Positions 1 to 12,280 of a DNA stretch of 64,000 nucleotides are shown here, in pieces. The stretch is taken from NCBI GenBank assembly GCA_024529925.1, contig JAFEUB010001371.1, positions 145,346 through 209,345 of the forward strand, read 5' to 3'. Position numbers and translations under genes: made by a program. Under the pieces are notes generated by a model that was not told where the DNA came from, searched no databases, and saw only the letters and a program-made list of their open reading frames with translations. Every line of letters begins with the position of its first letter. Positions within the stretch are counted from its first letter, which is position 1. Source of the stretch: Ophthalmolycus amberensis. Lineage: Eukaryota; Chordata; Actinopteri; Perciformes; Zoarcidae.

Positions 1-20
1 ACACACACACACACACACAC
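1..20. repeat. (AC)n microsatellite at window edge
   Basis: Ten perfect AC dinucleotides open the window and probably continue beyond it. Confidence 0.9.
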
Positions 21-398
21 GTTTGTAGATTTGATTTTTGGTGATTTGGTGCTGAAATTTGAACCCACCAAAAGCAATAGCAGCAAAATAAATAACTTCC
101 TCTGTGGACTTGAAATTAAGCCATAATCACGTAAAACAATCTGGTGACTCAGTGTTGATGTGTGATTAACTGGTGAGAGCCATGTGCTTTACTGCTTTTC
201 CTAACATTAAGTTGTTTAATTGTATTCATTTAGCGGTTGGCTATTTAGCTAGCTAACGTGTTCATTTTACCATGCGTTCATGCTAGTTACATAAAAAGCA
301 CCGCATGAACCGCTGGGCTTGACTTTACTGCCACCATATAAGTTACCTGCCTTCAGATCAGCCAACAGCAGAGTTCTAATGCAATAGCCACATTTCAA

Positions 399-412
399 CC
401 AGTAGAGGGCAG
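399..412 (+). promoter_or_regulatory. CTCF-like core motif
   Basis: The 14 bases CCAGTAGAGGGCAG match the vertebrate CTCF core consensus (CCASYAGRKGGCRS) at every position. The match is seen in the sequence; binding is inference. A single motif in a gene-poor stretch could be a boundary site, or a by-product of a repeat, since fish transposons often carry similar cores. Confidence 0.4.
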
Positions 413-1619
413 ACATCATGCATATGTATGACCACAATATGTAGAATTCAAATACTTTTCAGAAATATGTCAAGATCTGGAGCTGAAACCATCAACACCA
501 CCACTAAATACCCATCTGCATTGGGTTTCAGCTGGTTGTGGGCGATTAGTTCCTCTTGGAGAAGAACAAGAAAACAAGTAGAAATGCTCCGAGCGATATG
601 AAACTGAACAAAGTGATGTTAGCAACACATTCAAGGCTGGTAAACACATACAAATACATGTAAAGCGCAACCAAACCACAAACATTCCCTTCTTTCCGTC
701 AGTTCTCAGACCATGAAAGGGGGCCTTTCATAGGAACACCCAGAAAACAACAGTCAGAAATAGAAACAAGCAGCTCCACACGGCTCCTTATCACTGCTCA
801 GCCAATGGTAAATGGACACCTTTGAAAAGACGAGAACCGCCGAAGCACTTGACTGCATCACTCCGCCTTTCCCTCTGGGGTTTAAAGAGCAGGACCGGAG
901 TCACAAGACGAAACATTAGAAATAAGCAACTCTTCAAAGTTATGAAAAGTGGAGGACTATACGAAGAGGCAATAGCTCGTCTCTTATAAGTGGCCCAGAT
1001 GCATAAAGCCCAGCCCCCTCTATAAACTACAAGCACATGAACCTAACCCCCCACCAGCAGCGCACTAAGCATGCTGACACTTGAGAGGGCGGCACCTCTC
1101 TTCTGCACACAGAAAGCCATCTCGGGGGCCATTCACAGCTCCCGGCTCCATTCTTCTCCAAAGTGAAAGCAATCTGAAAGGAGGGAAGAGGCCCTCTGCT
1201 ATTTCATTTAGCACGAAGCAACCAAAGCAGAAAGTGTTCTTCTCCCTTCTTAGCAGTTCTTCATGTCGCCTGAGCTCGAAAAACACAACTCGTGTACGAG
1301 TTTGTCACAGATTCCCGTTTGTTTCCTCAGCAGTGTCGGCTGTGGGAAATGTCACAAGTGCACAGCGGCAACAAGACTAGACAGCAGTGAGACAGCAGCA
1401 CTTGATGGTGGAGAACACAGCATCCATTGTATCAGTCACAGAAGACACACAGACACACAGACACACAGACACACGCCATGCAACAATCGGCGAGCATTGT
1501 AAAGGAATCGCAAACTACAAACCTGCTGGAAAGCCAGTTAGAGTTACACTGCTGCCTCTGAACCTTCCTCTTCAGCTGTGATCCACCTGCACTGCAGCGA
1601 GTCCTCTGCCTGTGCTGCG

Positions 1620-1650
1620 CTCTCTCTCTCTCTCTCCCTCCCTCTCTCTC
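1620..1650. repeat. (CT)n microsatellite, imperfect
   Basis: A run of CT dinucleotides interrupted by CCCT units. It gives rise to spurious open frames rich in Ser/Leu or Arg/Glu. Confidence 0.8.
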
Positions 1651-1875
1651 TAACACGCCTCTCCCATTGTAGCTGCACGCAGTGTAAAACTGTTGCACCG
1701 GCTGCCGTCTTTCCTTCACGCTCCTCCTCCTGCAATACCTCCCTTATCTGCTGCAGGAGCTGCAGATGACTAGCCGGCATGCATGAGGTGGGGGAAGCTG
1801 TGGAATCAGTGGGTGATGGTGTTGGTGGAGGGGTAGAAGAGGGGAGAAGGAGGGGGAGGGTCAAACCTGATTAAA

Positions 1876-1878
<3 letters not shown>

Positions 1879-1912
<34 letters not shown>
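1879..1912. repeat. (CA)n microsatellite
   Basis: Seventeen perfect CA dinucleotides. Confidence 0.95.
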
Positions 1913-1914
<2 letters not shown>

Positions 1915-2370
1915 AGTGAGATGACAGGGTAATTTCCCCTTCAAAAGATATTCAGCAATAGAAACACTTATTTCTTTCATTCTTTTCTTCCTCCTATTCA
2001 CCTTAACTTCCCTGAACCTTTTTATCCACCACCTCCTTTCTTTTGAGATCAGAGCGGTTTTTGTTTTCTTGGCGGGACAAAAAGAAAAAAATGCCAAAGT
2101 TTCTTTCAGCAAGGTCTGATAGGAGAGCCTTCCCCTACGTTCCCTCCTCTCCCAGTATTCCTGCAGCCAACGCTTCCCCTGATAGCAGCTTAACAACCTC
2201 TATTTGTTAGAGGTTCTTCTATTCTATTCATTCTATTCTATTCTAACAACCTCCTCGTGTGAGGAATTTCACCTCCGCACAAAAGAGTTTGGCGGAGAAT
2301 TTGACCAAGAAAGGAGGGAAGAGCTAGTATTCAAAATCAGGGGAATACGTATAAAACACAGTGACTACTC

Positions 2371-2520
2371 CTTTAAAGGAATAGTTTGACATTTTGAAAA
2401 AAATATGCATATTCACCATCTTGCAGAGAGCAGGATGAAATGTTTGATAGCACTTTAATATGATAACTATGAAGGGAGAGTCAGCAGGCGGTTTGATTAG
2501 CACATAACACTCCATAACAG
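2371..2520 (+). repeat. Fragment of a foldback/MITE-like interspersed repeat
   Basis: The segment opens with CTTTAAAGGAATAGTTTGACATT, which matches the terminal arm of the element at 21,611-21,769 and a repeat common in percomorph genomes. Only one arm can be seen here and no closing inverted arm was found, so it looks truncated. The right-hand limit is approximate. Confidence 0.5.
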
Positions 2521-4930
2521 GGCTGTGCAATTAATCACATTTCAATTTCAATTTCAGCTTCAAACTATTATGAAAACAACTATTTGTGATGGCTGGCTGT
2601 TTCCCCCTCTTTCCAGTCGTTAAACTAACTCAGCTAAATTAACCGCCTGCTGGCTGTCACTTCACATTTACCATAAAGGCATGAAAGGTCACTCTCGGCA
2701 AGATATTGAATAAGAATATTTACCAAAATGATGGATGGTAAAATGTTAAATACTGCTCGTTGCTAGACATTGTTGGGAGTATATTTCATACAAGAAATGA
2801 TCAGATTAAAAGAGGACACAGATAATTAATATGTTTCAGTGTTGTCACATTGTTGTCGGGTCAATTTGTTAACATGATAATAAAAAAAGAGGGCAGATGA
2901 ATGACATTAAATTAGCATGTGAAAGGCTGTCTCACCGACTTCACGCTGACTAGGCTGTCCATGCAAAGTTCAACAGAAGAGGCGTCTTCATCGTCATGTC
3001 TTCCCTCCGTGTCCCCCGAACAAGTCCTCTGCATTAAGCAGGAGTGCGCTCACCCTCTCTGTACACATCAATTCATTAGTTGTTTTTAAACTGATTTTGA
3101 GGAGATTGATATTGAGGAAAAATCATGTTCCAAGAGATTTCTTTTAACTCTATTTAGAGGAATTAAAATGAGCATCGGCAGACATTTAACTTCCCTTATA
3201 TAAAGAAACGCTCGGTGTGTGTAACCTTTAGTCAGCCGGGGCAACAAACAAATCTCAAATTACTTTCAAATTGCCACTTCCTCGAAAAACGCTTCCATTT
3301 GGAGGGTAACAGCTCGGCTTTATTGCTGACTAGCACAGAAACAAGGCAGATGTTGACTATAAGAAGCAAAAATACATATCAGGCAGAAGAAGACAGTGAG
3401 CCAGCTGAGCCTAAATCAATTCAGAATCAATTAGTTAAGCTGAGAGAGGGGGATTGTGGCGAGACACCAGCTCCTGTACGCCCAGCTGTCAATGTCTAAG
3501 TGGCAGGGATTCCCTGCCGACTCCGCTTGTCTGTGCGGCGAGTGTGGTTTTATATTAGTGAAACTGCGTCCAGGACGGGAGGATCAATCCCTCGTCAGGG
3601 CTGAAAGCAGTGGATCTCCCACACTGGAAACTATTTAGTTGTGGTGTGTTCAAGCTGCACTGGAAGAAACGGCATCCTCAGTGTTGTATCTAAAACCTGC
3701 GTCATCCTACGACCTTCTAAGCCTTCCATATCGATGGTAAGATGCTTCATGTGAAAACACCTCACGCATGCATTTGTTAAACAGGATATTAAACCACAAG
3801 AAGCAGCACCACATCCACACTTGCGGTGTCCGTCCGGCTCTCTCAGACTGTGCATACCTGTCCCAGAATAAACCTCTCCCTCTGGCCTCCCGCTGGATGC
3901 CTGGTCTAACATTAGCACATGTTTGAGTGAAATGTGCATATAGGCCCGGCAGCCTCCGTGGGGCAAGAAGGGATGCACGTCTAGATTATTTATGAGCGGG
4001 AATCGCTAGTTGTAACTTTCTACAATAAGTTAAAAGAGAGGACGGGGGAAGATGGAGTGGAGCAGTGCACAAACGGCAGAGGGAACATGCACGCTGGACG
4101 TTAATAAGCACTTATAGGTCGGTAATTGCACAGCTCGAGTAGAGCAGGGTGAGCTCTAACGCCAGTGTAAAGTTGTAAATCTGTGCTGGGTTGGTGCGTA
4201 CATATGATCTGTGCACAAGATTGATAAATCATAAAATTGTTAAGTGCCGACACAACATGCTGCTGGAAGTCCATCATACGTTCTTACAGTTCTTTCCACT
4301 GTTACACGTGACCAATGTGCAGCCTTTCCTAACCAGCCAGCAGCGGTAAAGAAAGTCAGACCCACAGAACTGCAGCAACCACAAGAATAACGCAACAATA
4401 GCTGTCTTTTCATTTGTCAGAGTGCTTTCTTAGAGAACAAAATGTGCATAAAAATCAGATCAAGCGGCTAAAACGTAAAAACCTACTTATCTTCCCCCAG
4501 AATCTAACTCCGTGCATGCAGGGTGAATAAACCCTTTCTGCTCCCGGCAAACACGAGAAGATTGCAAAGCAATGTAACTGTTGAGCTCACATCCCACGAG
4601 AGACCCAGAGGAAGTGCTACGAGGCACCAGCGACTGTAAATAAAGTATGTATGTGTGCACATCTGACTGTATGTATGTATGTATGATTTATCCTTCAGGG
4701 GTATGAATCGAGGCGTTGACAAAATAAGACATTCAATAAAGAAGTAATCGGTATATGTCATGCTTTATGATAACCAAACCTGAGAAAATGTCCCCGAGAA
4801 CGCGTCGTTATTAATCATCGAGATGTGTTTTTCCTTGTTTATTCACAGAATTCGGTCGACTCGAGTCCCGAGGCGAACTCCCATCGCAGTGTGGTGGAGT
4901 GGAGACCCTTGCCCCATTTGCAATGGAGGT

Positions 4931-4952
4931 GGGGGGGGGGGGGGGGGGGGGG
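4931..4952 (+). repeat. Poly-G run (22 G)
   Basis: An uninterrupted run of 22 G on the plus strand. It is one of four G runs of at least 19 bases in this window. Lengths of such runs are often unreliable in assemblies. Confidence 0.9.
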
Positions 4953-5254
4953 TGTCTTTAATTGCCCGTGTTGACTCTAACACCATGTGACAGAGGTAAA
5001 CATGATGTGACAGCTAATGAGTCCACGTCTGACTCAAGGTCAGGGAAGTTCTCATTATGGCAAAGAAAAAAAATGCACTCGGTGACGGGGCCTTCAACCT
5101 CATCTTGTGATAGTCACATAGTCTTCATAGCGATGCAGGCATGTAGTCTAAAACTGACCTGAAATCAGTCCAATGGCTGTTCTTCAAAGAAAGAAACACT
5201 CATAATAATGATGGCAGGTTTAGCAAAAGCATAAAAGTAAGCCACATAGATGGA

Positions 5255-5280
5255 GGGGGGGGGGGGGGGGGGGGGGGGGG
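5255..5280 (+). repeat. Poly-G run (26 G)
   Basis: An uninterrupted run of 26 G, about 300 bases after the run at 4931 and in the same orientation. Confidence 0.9.
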
Positions 5281-6103
5281 TCTTGGCTGTGAGAGCCCCT
5301 CATGGACGGGAGGCCCGGGCAGTAAGTCTGCCTGACTCCAGTGGAGACAGCGAGGGAAGGACCCAGACAAACACAGCTCGCTGCCAAGCGTCGTTACTCA
5401 CAACACCCACTCGACTCCACGGCACATTTCCACTGCCTGTTGCCAGATTCGGCAATCGGGATATTAGATACAAAAAACAACCTCCTTTGTAAAATAAGAT
5501 AGAAAACCTCCCCCTGCAGAGCAATTTAATTATTTTGGGATGAGCTATTGGAAAGAAAAGGGTTTGCACTTTGGAGTGTTTTCATGCATTCGGACAGAGT
5601 GACCCAAGATTGTAAATATGTTTGAATCATCGTTGAATAAGTGATGTGTAATGGTGGCCGTCGGCACCATTTAAATCTTGGGGTTCTTGAATGTGCAGCT
5701 AATAAAATGGTACTTTTTATGACTCTGGTAATGTATCTCTTCATAATATATCTGGACCTTCTAAGTGAAGTAAATAGTTTCGTGTTTATTATAACAAGGA
5801 ACAAGATGTGTCATCCTTCTTATATAATCCATGCTTCTCATCTAACATGATTAAAAAAAGAGACAAACCGAGAGACAACCATATTAATTGGGGAATGTAA
5901 GGCTCAACACACAAATCACAAACAAGTATTCTCGGTGGATTTCTCTGTTGAGACTGACCTGAACACCGCCAGGTCATGTGAGCCTTCGGCCGCAGAGTGC
6001 TGAGCTGTAACACTCCCGTCCCGCAAGTCCATGTTCTCCTCTGAGGAGGCTCTGATGAATCAGCCCATTGAGCCTGAACTGTGCACAGGCCTTGACTCTG
6101 CCA

Positions 6104-6105
<2 letters not shown>

Positions 6106-6135
<30 letters not shown>
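6106..6135. repeat. (GT)n microsatellite
   Basis: Fifteen GT dinucleotides. Confidence 0.95.
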
Positions 6136-6136
<1 letters not shown>

Positions 6137-8534
6137 GTGGTCCAACTTTCCCACCCTCCCACAACACAAAGCTGACGTTTGTGGCCCCTCGGCACTACAA
6201 AAGCCCCACAGGCCACCAGAGCTGAAAGTGAATGGATGTACATGTATGTCTGTGTGCATATGAATGTCTGCGTGCATGTCTTTTTTTTTTTTTACAAGTG
6301 TGTGCATGCGTTTGTGTATGTGGTCACGATGTGGCCACATACAACCTGTCAGCATTGTACAAGGACGCCCCTAATGATTACAAAACACACATGTAGCCCA
6401 GAACCAGTCGAACACAAACTCAACCGCCCAACCGTTAGAAAGACAGATATACGGCCGCTGCAACAACACCACAACTCTTTCCTGGATCTCGACACAGCTA
6501 CAAACGGAGGCCAACTAACCATATCAGATATGGCTGTAAAACACAAACCAAAGAGTACATAAGAAACAGACGCAAACACATAAACCAAACTCCTCCTCTG
6601 GCTGCTGTCAGGACTGATGAGTCACAGAGGAGACAGCTGTTATTAATCAGGGAAACACCCGTTCTGATTAGAATTAAAAACCGTATGTCACTACAAACCA
6701 GAATCAGCTCTTGGAAAGACCTCTTTAGATCAATATCAATGCACATGGTTACCACAAATCAGTGTCAGTGTGTGTGTGGTGTGTGTGTGTTACTCCAGGC
6801 CTGCCAAGAGAAGAGTCGGTCAACGTGACCCCTTCCGCATTCATCTCTGTCTAACCTCGCTGTCGTCTTTCTTACAGCGACTGAACTACTCGCACACAAA
6901 AGTATGAATTACGCAGCTCATTTAAATGTGAATGCTGACGTGATAGCCCAATACATTTCCCACAATGGACGGGATTAACAAGAATTAACTTGTAATAAAC
7001 TGAAGCCCTGTTATGCTGGAGGGCTGGGCTGAACATCACTATGCTATTATCCATGTCAGATGTATCCGGCCCTTCATGATTTACACACAGACTCTCCCTG
7101 AAAGTCCAAGAACTGCACGCCTTTTATTGCTTCCGCCATCTATGAAGCCCGTCACTTTGGCTGGATGCCTACAGTCCTTTTATGTTTCTGTATCACAGCC
7201 TGTATACCCACCAACAGCCATCTCAGTAGTATAACATAAAAAGGATAATTCCAAACCTCCTTTGTCCTGAACATTCCCCCCCAGTAGTCTCTAGACTGCA
7301 GCCAGCTTATCATGTGTGGCGACTAGTCTGACGGAGTAGGTGAGTGAGAGGCACAGACATGTCTGACTCCAGATCTATTTGTGAGGGAGAGAAGACGAGA
7401 CTGTGACTGTATACGTACAGTACGTGTGCACAGATCCTCAGCTGCACTCATCTTTAAGGAGCAGAGCGCTGGATGAGTCTCTCTTTAAATGCCCCGGGAA
7501 GCGGCATTTTTGCACTTTTAGTTACAATTTAAAACCACAACAAAAGCTGAACATGTATTGAATTACAGTGCATAAAAAAATAAACAGATCCCAAACTCAG
7601 AAATGATGAAATAAGGTTTAATTAGGTTGCATAACTGTCAAGAGGTATGTCTGAAAAACGTCACCTGATTTGCATTTATAGTTAGACTTTTACAAAAATG
7701 CAGATTGCACCCGGCCAGGTTATGTGGGCGTGTGAGGTTTGGACGGGCCGGGACATAAGAGCAGCATGTGAGGCCATCCAGACGACTGCTGGAGAGGAGA
7801 CAGCAGGCAGTCAGCATCTCAGGTCACAGAGCTGATTAACTTCACCAGGGCTGCGCTCCAAAAATTCCAAAAATGACCTCCTAATGTCTATTCCTAACCA
7901 TGAGGTCAAGGAAATATGTGAAGGAGAAGTCATGAGGAGTGAGACAACCGTGGTGTTTAGAGAGCCGCAAGGAATTATGGGGCGGCATCATCATCTTTCC
8001 TTTGGTAAAGGAAGGTCCAGTGTTTCCTATGCTGAAAGAACTAAGAAAGGAAGTATTGAAGCACGTTTCCTTAGCATTTAGAGAATTCAAACAGCTCTTA
8101 TTATGACGGCCACTGAGATACTTCCAGGTCATTTCACTCAGTTAGGAAACTTCTTAAGCAAAAAGGACTCTTCAACCGCAGCCCAAGTCTGCAACGTGAC
8201 AAAATGATGAGTGGTGATGGAAGCCTGGAGGACTGAAAAGCTGCTTCCATCACTTTCTTGCTGGGAAAAAACTGCTAGGGCCATTCACAAAAGGGAATTC
8301 ACTATGAGAGCAGGCCAACAAGCCACTGAAGTCCTTTTACTTCTGTAAAAACTCGTAACTTTTAATGACATTACAAGCAGGTGCGTGACATCATCAGCCA
8401 GGACCAGACTGCAGGCTGAGGCATTTCTCCAAGTCAGAAGATGAGGAGACTTTAAATGAGGGCGAAGGGAGACGCTGACGTCGCTTTACTGTCCTGCCGA
8501 GTAGAGGACAGCTTGTCTTACTGAAGTACAGAGA

Positions 8535-8955
8535 AGAGACAGAGAGGAGGAGCATGAACTGACAGGAGGAGGACAGAAAAACAGCAGCAGAGACAGAGAG
8601 GAGGAGCATGAACTGACAGGAGGACAGAAAAACAGCAGCAGAGACAGAGAGGAGGAGCATGAACTGACAGGAGGACAGAAAAACAACAGCAGAGACAGAG
8701 AGGAGGAGCATGAACTGACAGGAGGACAGAAAAACAACAGCAGAGACAGAGAGGAGGAGCATGAACTGACAGGAGGACAGAAAAACAACAGCAGAGACAG
8801 AGAGGAGGAGCATGAACTGACAGGAGGACAGAAAAACAACAGCAGAGACAGAGAGGAGGAGCATGAACTGACAGGAGGACAGAAAAACAGCAGCAGAGAC
8901 AGAGAGGAGGAGCATGAACTGACAGGAGGACAGAAAAACAGCAGCAGAGACAGAG
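8535..8955 (+). repeat. 51-bp minisatellite, about 8 copies
   Basis: A head-to-tail array whose unit begins AGAGACAGAGAGGAGGAGCA and has a 51-base period. Copies differ mainly at one place (CAGCAG versus AACAAC near the unit end), and the first copy carries an extra three bases (GGA). Because 51 is a multiple of three, any stop-free frame stays open through the whole array, producing 170-residue repetitive open frames on the minus strand that are not genes. Both ends fade into flanking sequence with partial units. The near identity of the middle copies suggests recent expansion or gene conversion. Confidence 0.92.
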
Positions 8956-9850
8956 GAAAGACAGAAGGAGAAAGAAGAGGACCGGTGGAAACTTTTGACC
9001 CAGTAAACGGTTTAGCAGTCATGCGGTTTTATATCCCTATTCTCTTTCTTGGGACTTTTTGCTTGGCCCTCAGCTTGTCTTTTCAGCCTTCCTCGTAGTG
9101 CCGACACCCTTCAAAGCCTCAATAATGGCCGGTCATTTCTTTTTCCCTACCTCACATTGTGTCTTTGTTACCTGGTAACATGGACACCTTGACTACTATA
9201 TGTGATGCAGAGTGTTTTGCTCTTTCGCTGTCGACCTCTATAGTGGACATTAGTCGCGTTAGACTTGCTGACAGGAATGCTGAGCGAGCGAGAGAGAGAG
9301 AGAGAGAGATATTTGGCTCTTTGTCTTTAGTCCCCAGGAGTTGGTAGAGACCAAAGACAGAGCTAAAAGAGAGTTTGAATATTGGACTTATTTTCGCCAA
9401 CTGGATACAAACTAAGACATTCCCCACTTTCCTAACTTTATACGGTGATAATATGTCAACGTTGTGTTTACAGCTTGTTGTTCTGCCAAAAGGGGTTGAT
9501 GCTCTGTGAGAAAGAGGCAGCTTATAACATGATGTTGTAACCTTTGATTAGCTTCTATTATAAATGTACACTTGCATATCGGAAAGACATGCAAAGTAGC
9601 TCATTCCCAATCACGGTGTGTGAAATACCGTTCAACATGCTGATGCAAATATAAATCACGGTATCAGCAGCTAGCAGGAGCCGCAGCTGTGATCAGAGAA
9701 AGCAACTAAAGCTCTCAGCAGCTAAACCTGGTGAGAGTTCAACTGGTCCCGTACAGGGATACAGCACCAAGATACGAGGACAGCTATGGCCTCGCTCAGT
9801 CTGCAATGGTACTCAGCGAAGAGACATGTCAGCAAGCAGTGCTGCATTGT

Positions 9851-9865
9851 CCCCCCCCCCCCCCC
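9851..9865 (+). repeat. Poly-C run (15 C)
   Basis: An uninterrupted run of 15 C, equivalent to poly-G on the other strand. It is followed by about 270 bases of strongly purine-rich sequence. Confidence 0.85.
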
Positions 9866-10420
9866 AAGGGACTAAGAGGACGAGAGAGACGCTTATAGTA
9901 TATGACGAAGGAAGTCGAGATAAGACAGAGTGGAAGCGAGACAGGTCAAAGGACACACAGACAGGGAGAGACAACCCTTCTCAACATGGACAATTGGAAA
10001 AGAACATATTTACACAACGAAGACAAAAAGAGAGAACAAAAAAACAGGACAGACAAGACAGGTAGAGAAAGTCAAACACAAAGAGGTATTAGGGAGGGAA
10101 GAAGGGACGACATCAGAACCACAGAGAGAGAATAAAGAAGACTAACATGGGCCTGCGCAGTCAAAAGCTATTTAATTCTAATGAAGTGGTTCTCAATCTT
10201 ATTCTCACTCTTTGCACAAGCTACTGACAAAGTGAACGAGAGACAGAACGTTTTGACAATCTCAGGAAATAAAATAGTTGGGAACAACGAGAAACAATAC
10301 ATCATTGTTTAACAAGCCAAGATATGAAAGGGATTAACGATTGGTAAAGTCACCATGCGACAAACAACATCATGGTTAGTTTTCTTGACCACAAGTGGGC
10401 AAGGAGCGAGGGAAAAGTAC

Positions 10421-10423
<3 letters not shown>

Positions 10424-10453
<30 letters not shown>
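10424..10453. repeat. (TA)n microsatellite with GATA tail
   Basis: Fifteen TA dinucleotides followed by a short series of GATA tetramers and GA dinucleotides, up to about 10,477. Confidence 0.9.
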
Positions 10454-10455
<2 letters not shown>

Positions 10456-12189
10456 TATATAGATAGATAGAGAGAGACCTGTCACTATTTCCTTTCCAGT
10501 AAATTCCCAACACAGTGAAATGTCTGGCCAGAAGCAGTTTGTACGTTTACCACTGACCAAAGCTGTGCCATTTATCCAAGGCTCTCCAAAAAGAGCTCGC
10601 TATAACTCTCCATTTACCTCCTGTTTCCTTGGGAAACCCAAAGAGGAGGGCGGAGGCGTTTGGACGTCTTATTTCCCCTCAACTTTGAGCGTTATGGTGC
10701 AGGATAATCCTCAAACCTGTGCTGCTCTGTTAATGCAACCAACGGGTGTGTCAGACGCTAGAGCAGGAGCTGAACTGGTGCGTGTTGATGCAGAGATTCT
10801 TACCTCCCAGCGGCCTGCTCGCATTAACGTCGTCTCGCCAACTAGGACAGAAACAGAGAGAAACACATTATTACTTTGCAAGTTTTCTGGCACCTCTTAC
10901 ATCTGTCCGCTAAACCTTTGAGCTATATCGTGCGTCTGAGGTGAAGAAATCTGTCACAACTAGAGGCAGACGCGTGCATTTGCTTTCAACATTTACTCAG
11001 TTTTTTGAAGTTCTAGATACAAAAACACAACTTAACCTGGGAATGAGTGAAATAAAAACCTGAAATTAAAGGGAAGAAGGCTCCCACAATAAAGCCTGAA
11101 GCCTTTTCATTATCCTTGCAAACTCCGTGTGCTCTGTAATTCTGCATATTTGAAAATACTCAAAAAGATCGAAATTAAAAAGAAGATATTCAATTTTAGC
11201 ACACACCTGTAATATTGGATTTATGTTTTGTTTAAATACCCCACCTTAGGGGGGGGGGGTTGCACACAGGCCAAATCATAAAACAGCTGTCCTATTTTGA
11301 GCTACAGCAGACTTTGTAACTTCACAAAGGAAACAATAAAAGCCTTTGTTCCTCTCGTATGAATCATTAACTGGAAGGAAGGTGTGATGACTGAGCATGT
11401 GCTCCGAGAAGCTGTATGCATTTATTTCATTATGCTCTCCCAATGGTCTCTGCACTAAAAGGAACCTCTACCATCTCTGGATGTGGCTCAACTACTGCCC
11501 ATGTATACGTGTTTGTACTGGGCAGTAGTTTACGGAGAGTGGGCTGTGCCCGCGTACTGTACTGGTGGCCACAGCCGGGCCTCAGGGACTCGGCCTGTGC
11601 CCTTGATAGTCATCTATGTCATCTGCACAAACACCAACTGTGTCAACACCAGGGAGCCCGGCTCGCTGTTGGAGAACATGAGCGCTATTGATAGCATGCG
11701 AGACGTGTTATTGTCGAGGCTGCTGTGGCCGCATTCCATTAGAACGATAACTGGCTACTATAGGAATTTGGGATTGGTCCAAAATAACAACTAAAAAAAA
11801 TAGAATTCGGGAAGAATGTGTAGAAAATAGTCCGGCGACATCAGGTTGCATTTAGCAGAACGGTCAACGTTTTGTAACCGGAGGTGTCGGCTGCTTCTGG
11901 GAAGTTGTGCGAGAGGTTGCAGAGCACCCGAAATGTGAAAAGCCTCAGACGTCCCAGCAGTGGTGGACAGGAACACACTTTGTGTCCAGCTCGGCCGAGT
12001 GAACAGGAATTGAAACCACCTGCTGAATCTGGTGCGGACGTTTTTCGTGTTAGTGGAGGAGGAGAAATGAATTTTCCTTCAGGTGTGGACGGACAATGAG
12101 AAGTGTGAGAAGCATGAAGCTCGCCGACAGCACGTACACATTCTTCCATAGTTCAGATCTATCGGCCCGTGTCTCCCGATTGACCACAT

Positions 12190-12280
12190 GTGGGTCGGCT
12201 GTGGCTCGAGGGGGAAGAACAGCTTGTCCGACAGTCCCAGGGTTGAGGGTTTGATCCCGTTGCTTAGGCCATCTGCCAAT
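12190..12280 (+). repeat. Relic of a tRNA-derived SINE
   Basis: The segment has the order of a degraded tRNA-type Pol III promoter: a GGCTGTGGCTCGAGGGGGAAG stretch that resembles the box A region, and GGTTTGATCCC, close to the box B consensus, about 50 bases later. In spacing and wording it resembles common teleost tRNA-related SINE heads (G-TGGCTCAG...AGAGC...GGTTCGATCCC). Mutations in both boxes indicate an old inactive copy. A functional tRNA is excluded because no full cloverleaf can be drawn. The right end is uncertain. Confidence 0.5.

Larger units (their letters stand above)
1..8534. other. Non-coding stretch, no supported gene
   Basis: I see no exon with conserved protein features on either strand. 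The stretch holds (AC)n at 1-20, a CTCF-like site near 400, (CT)n near 1620, (CA)n near 1880, a foldback-repeat fragment at 2371, two poly-G runs (4931-4952 and 5255-5280) and (GT)n near 6106. The segment from about 7560 to 8170 has the look of a degraded interspersed repeat, but I could not assign it to a family. All open frames here are short, lack flanking splice signals with consistent phase, and several run through microsatellites. Confidence 0.6.
8956..12180. other. Non-coding stretch
   Basis: No exon with recognisable conservation. It contains short (AG)n near 9290, a 15-C run at 9851-9865, a purine-rich A/G segment at 9870-10,140, and (TA)n at 10,424-10,453 followed by GATA units. The open frames here are low in complexity or unremarkable. 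Confidence 0.55.

Noticed and set aside
5789..6355. 188-residue minus-strand open frame
   Set aside because: Runs through (CA)n and has no domain or splice support; unrelated sequence on both sides of the microsatellite.
8394..9022. Two long minus-strand open frames with 17-residue repeats
   Set aside because: They are readings of the 51-bp minisatellite, whose period keeps any stop-free frame open. No start context, splice sites or domain.
12190..12280. Possible functional tRNA gene
   Set aside because: Box A and box B are degraded and no cloverleaf with paired acceptor stem can be drawn; better explained as a SINE relic.
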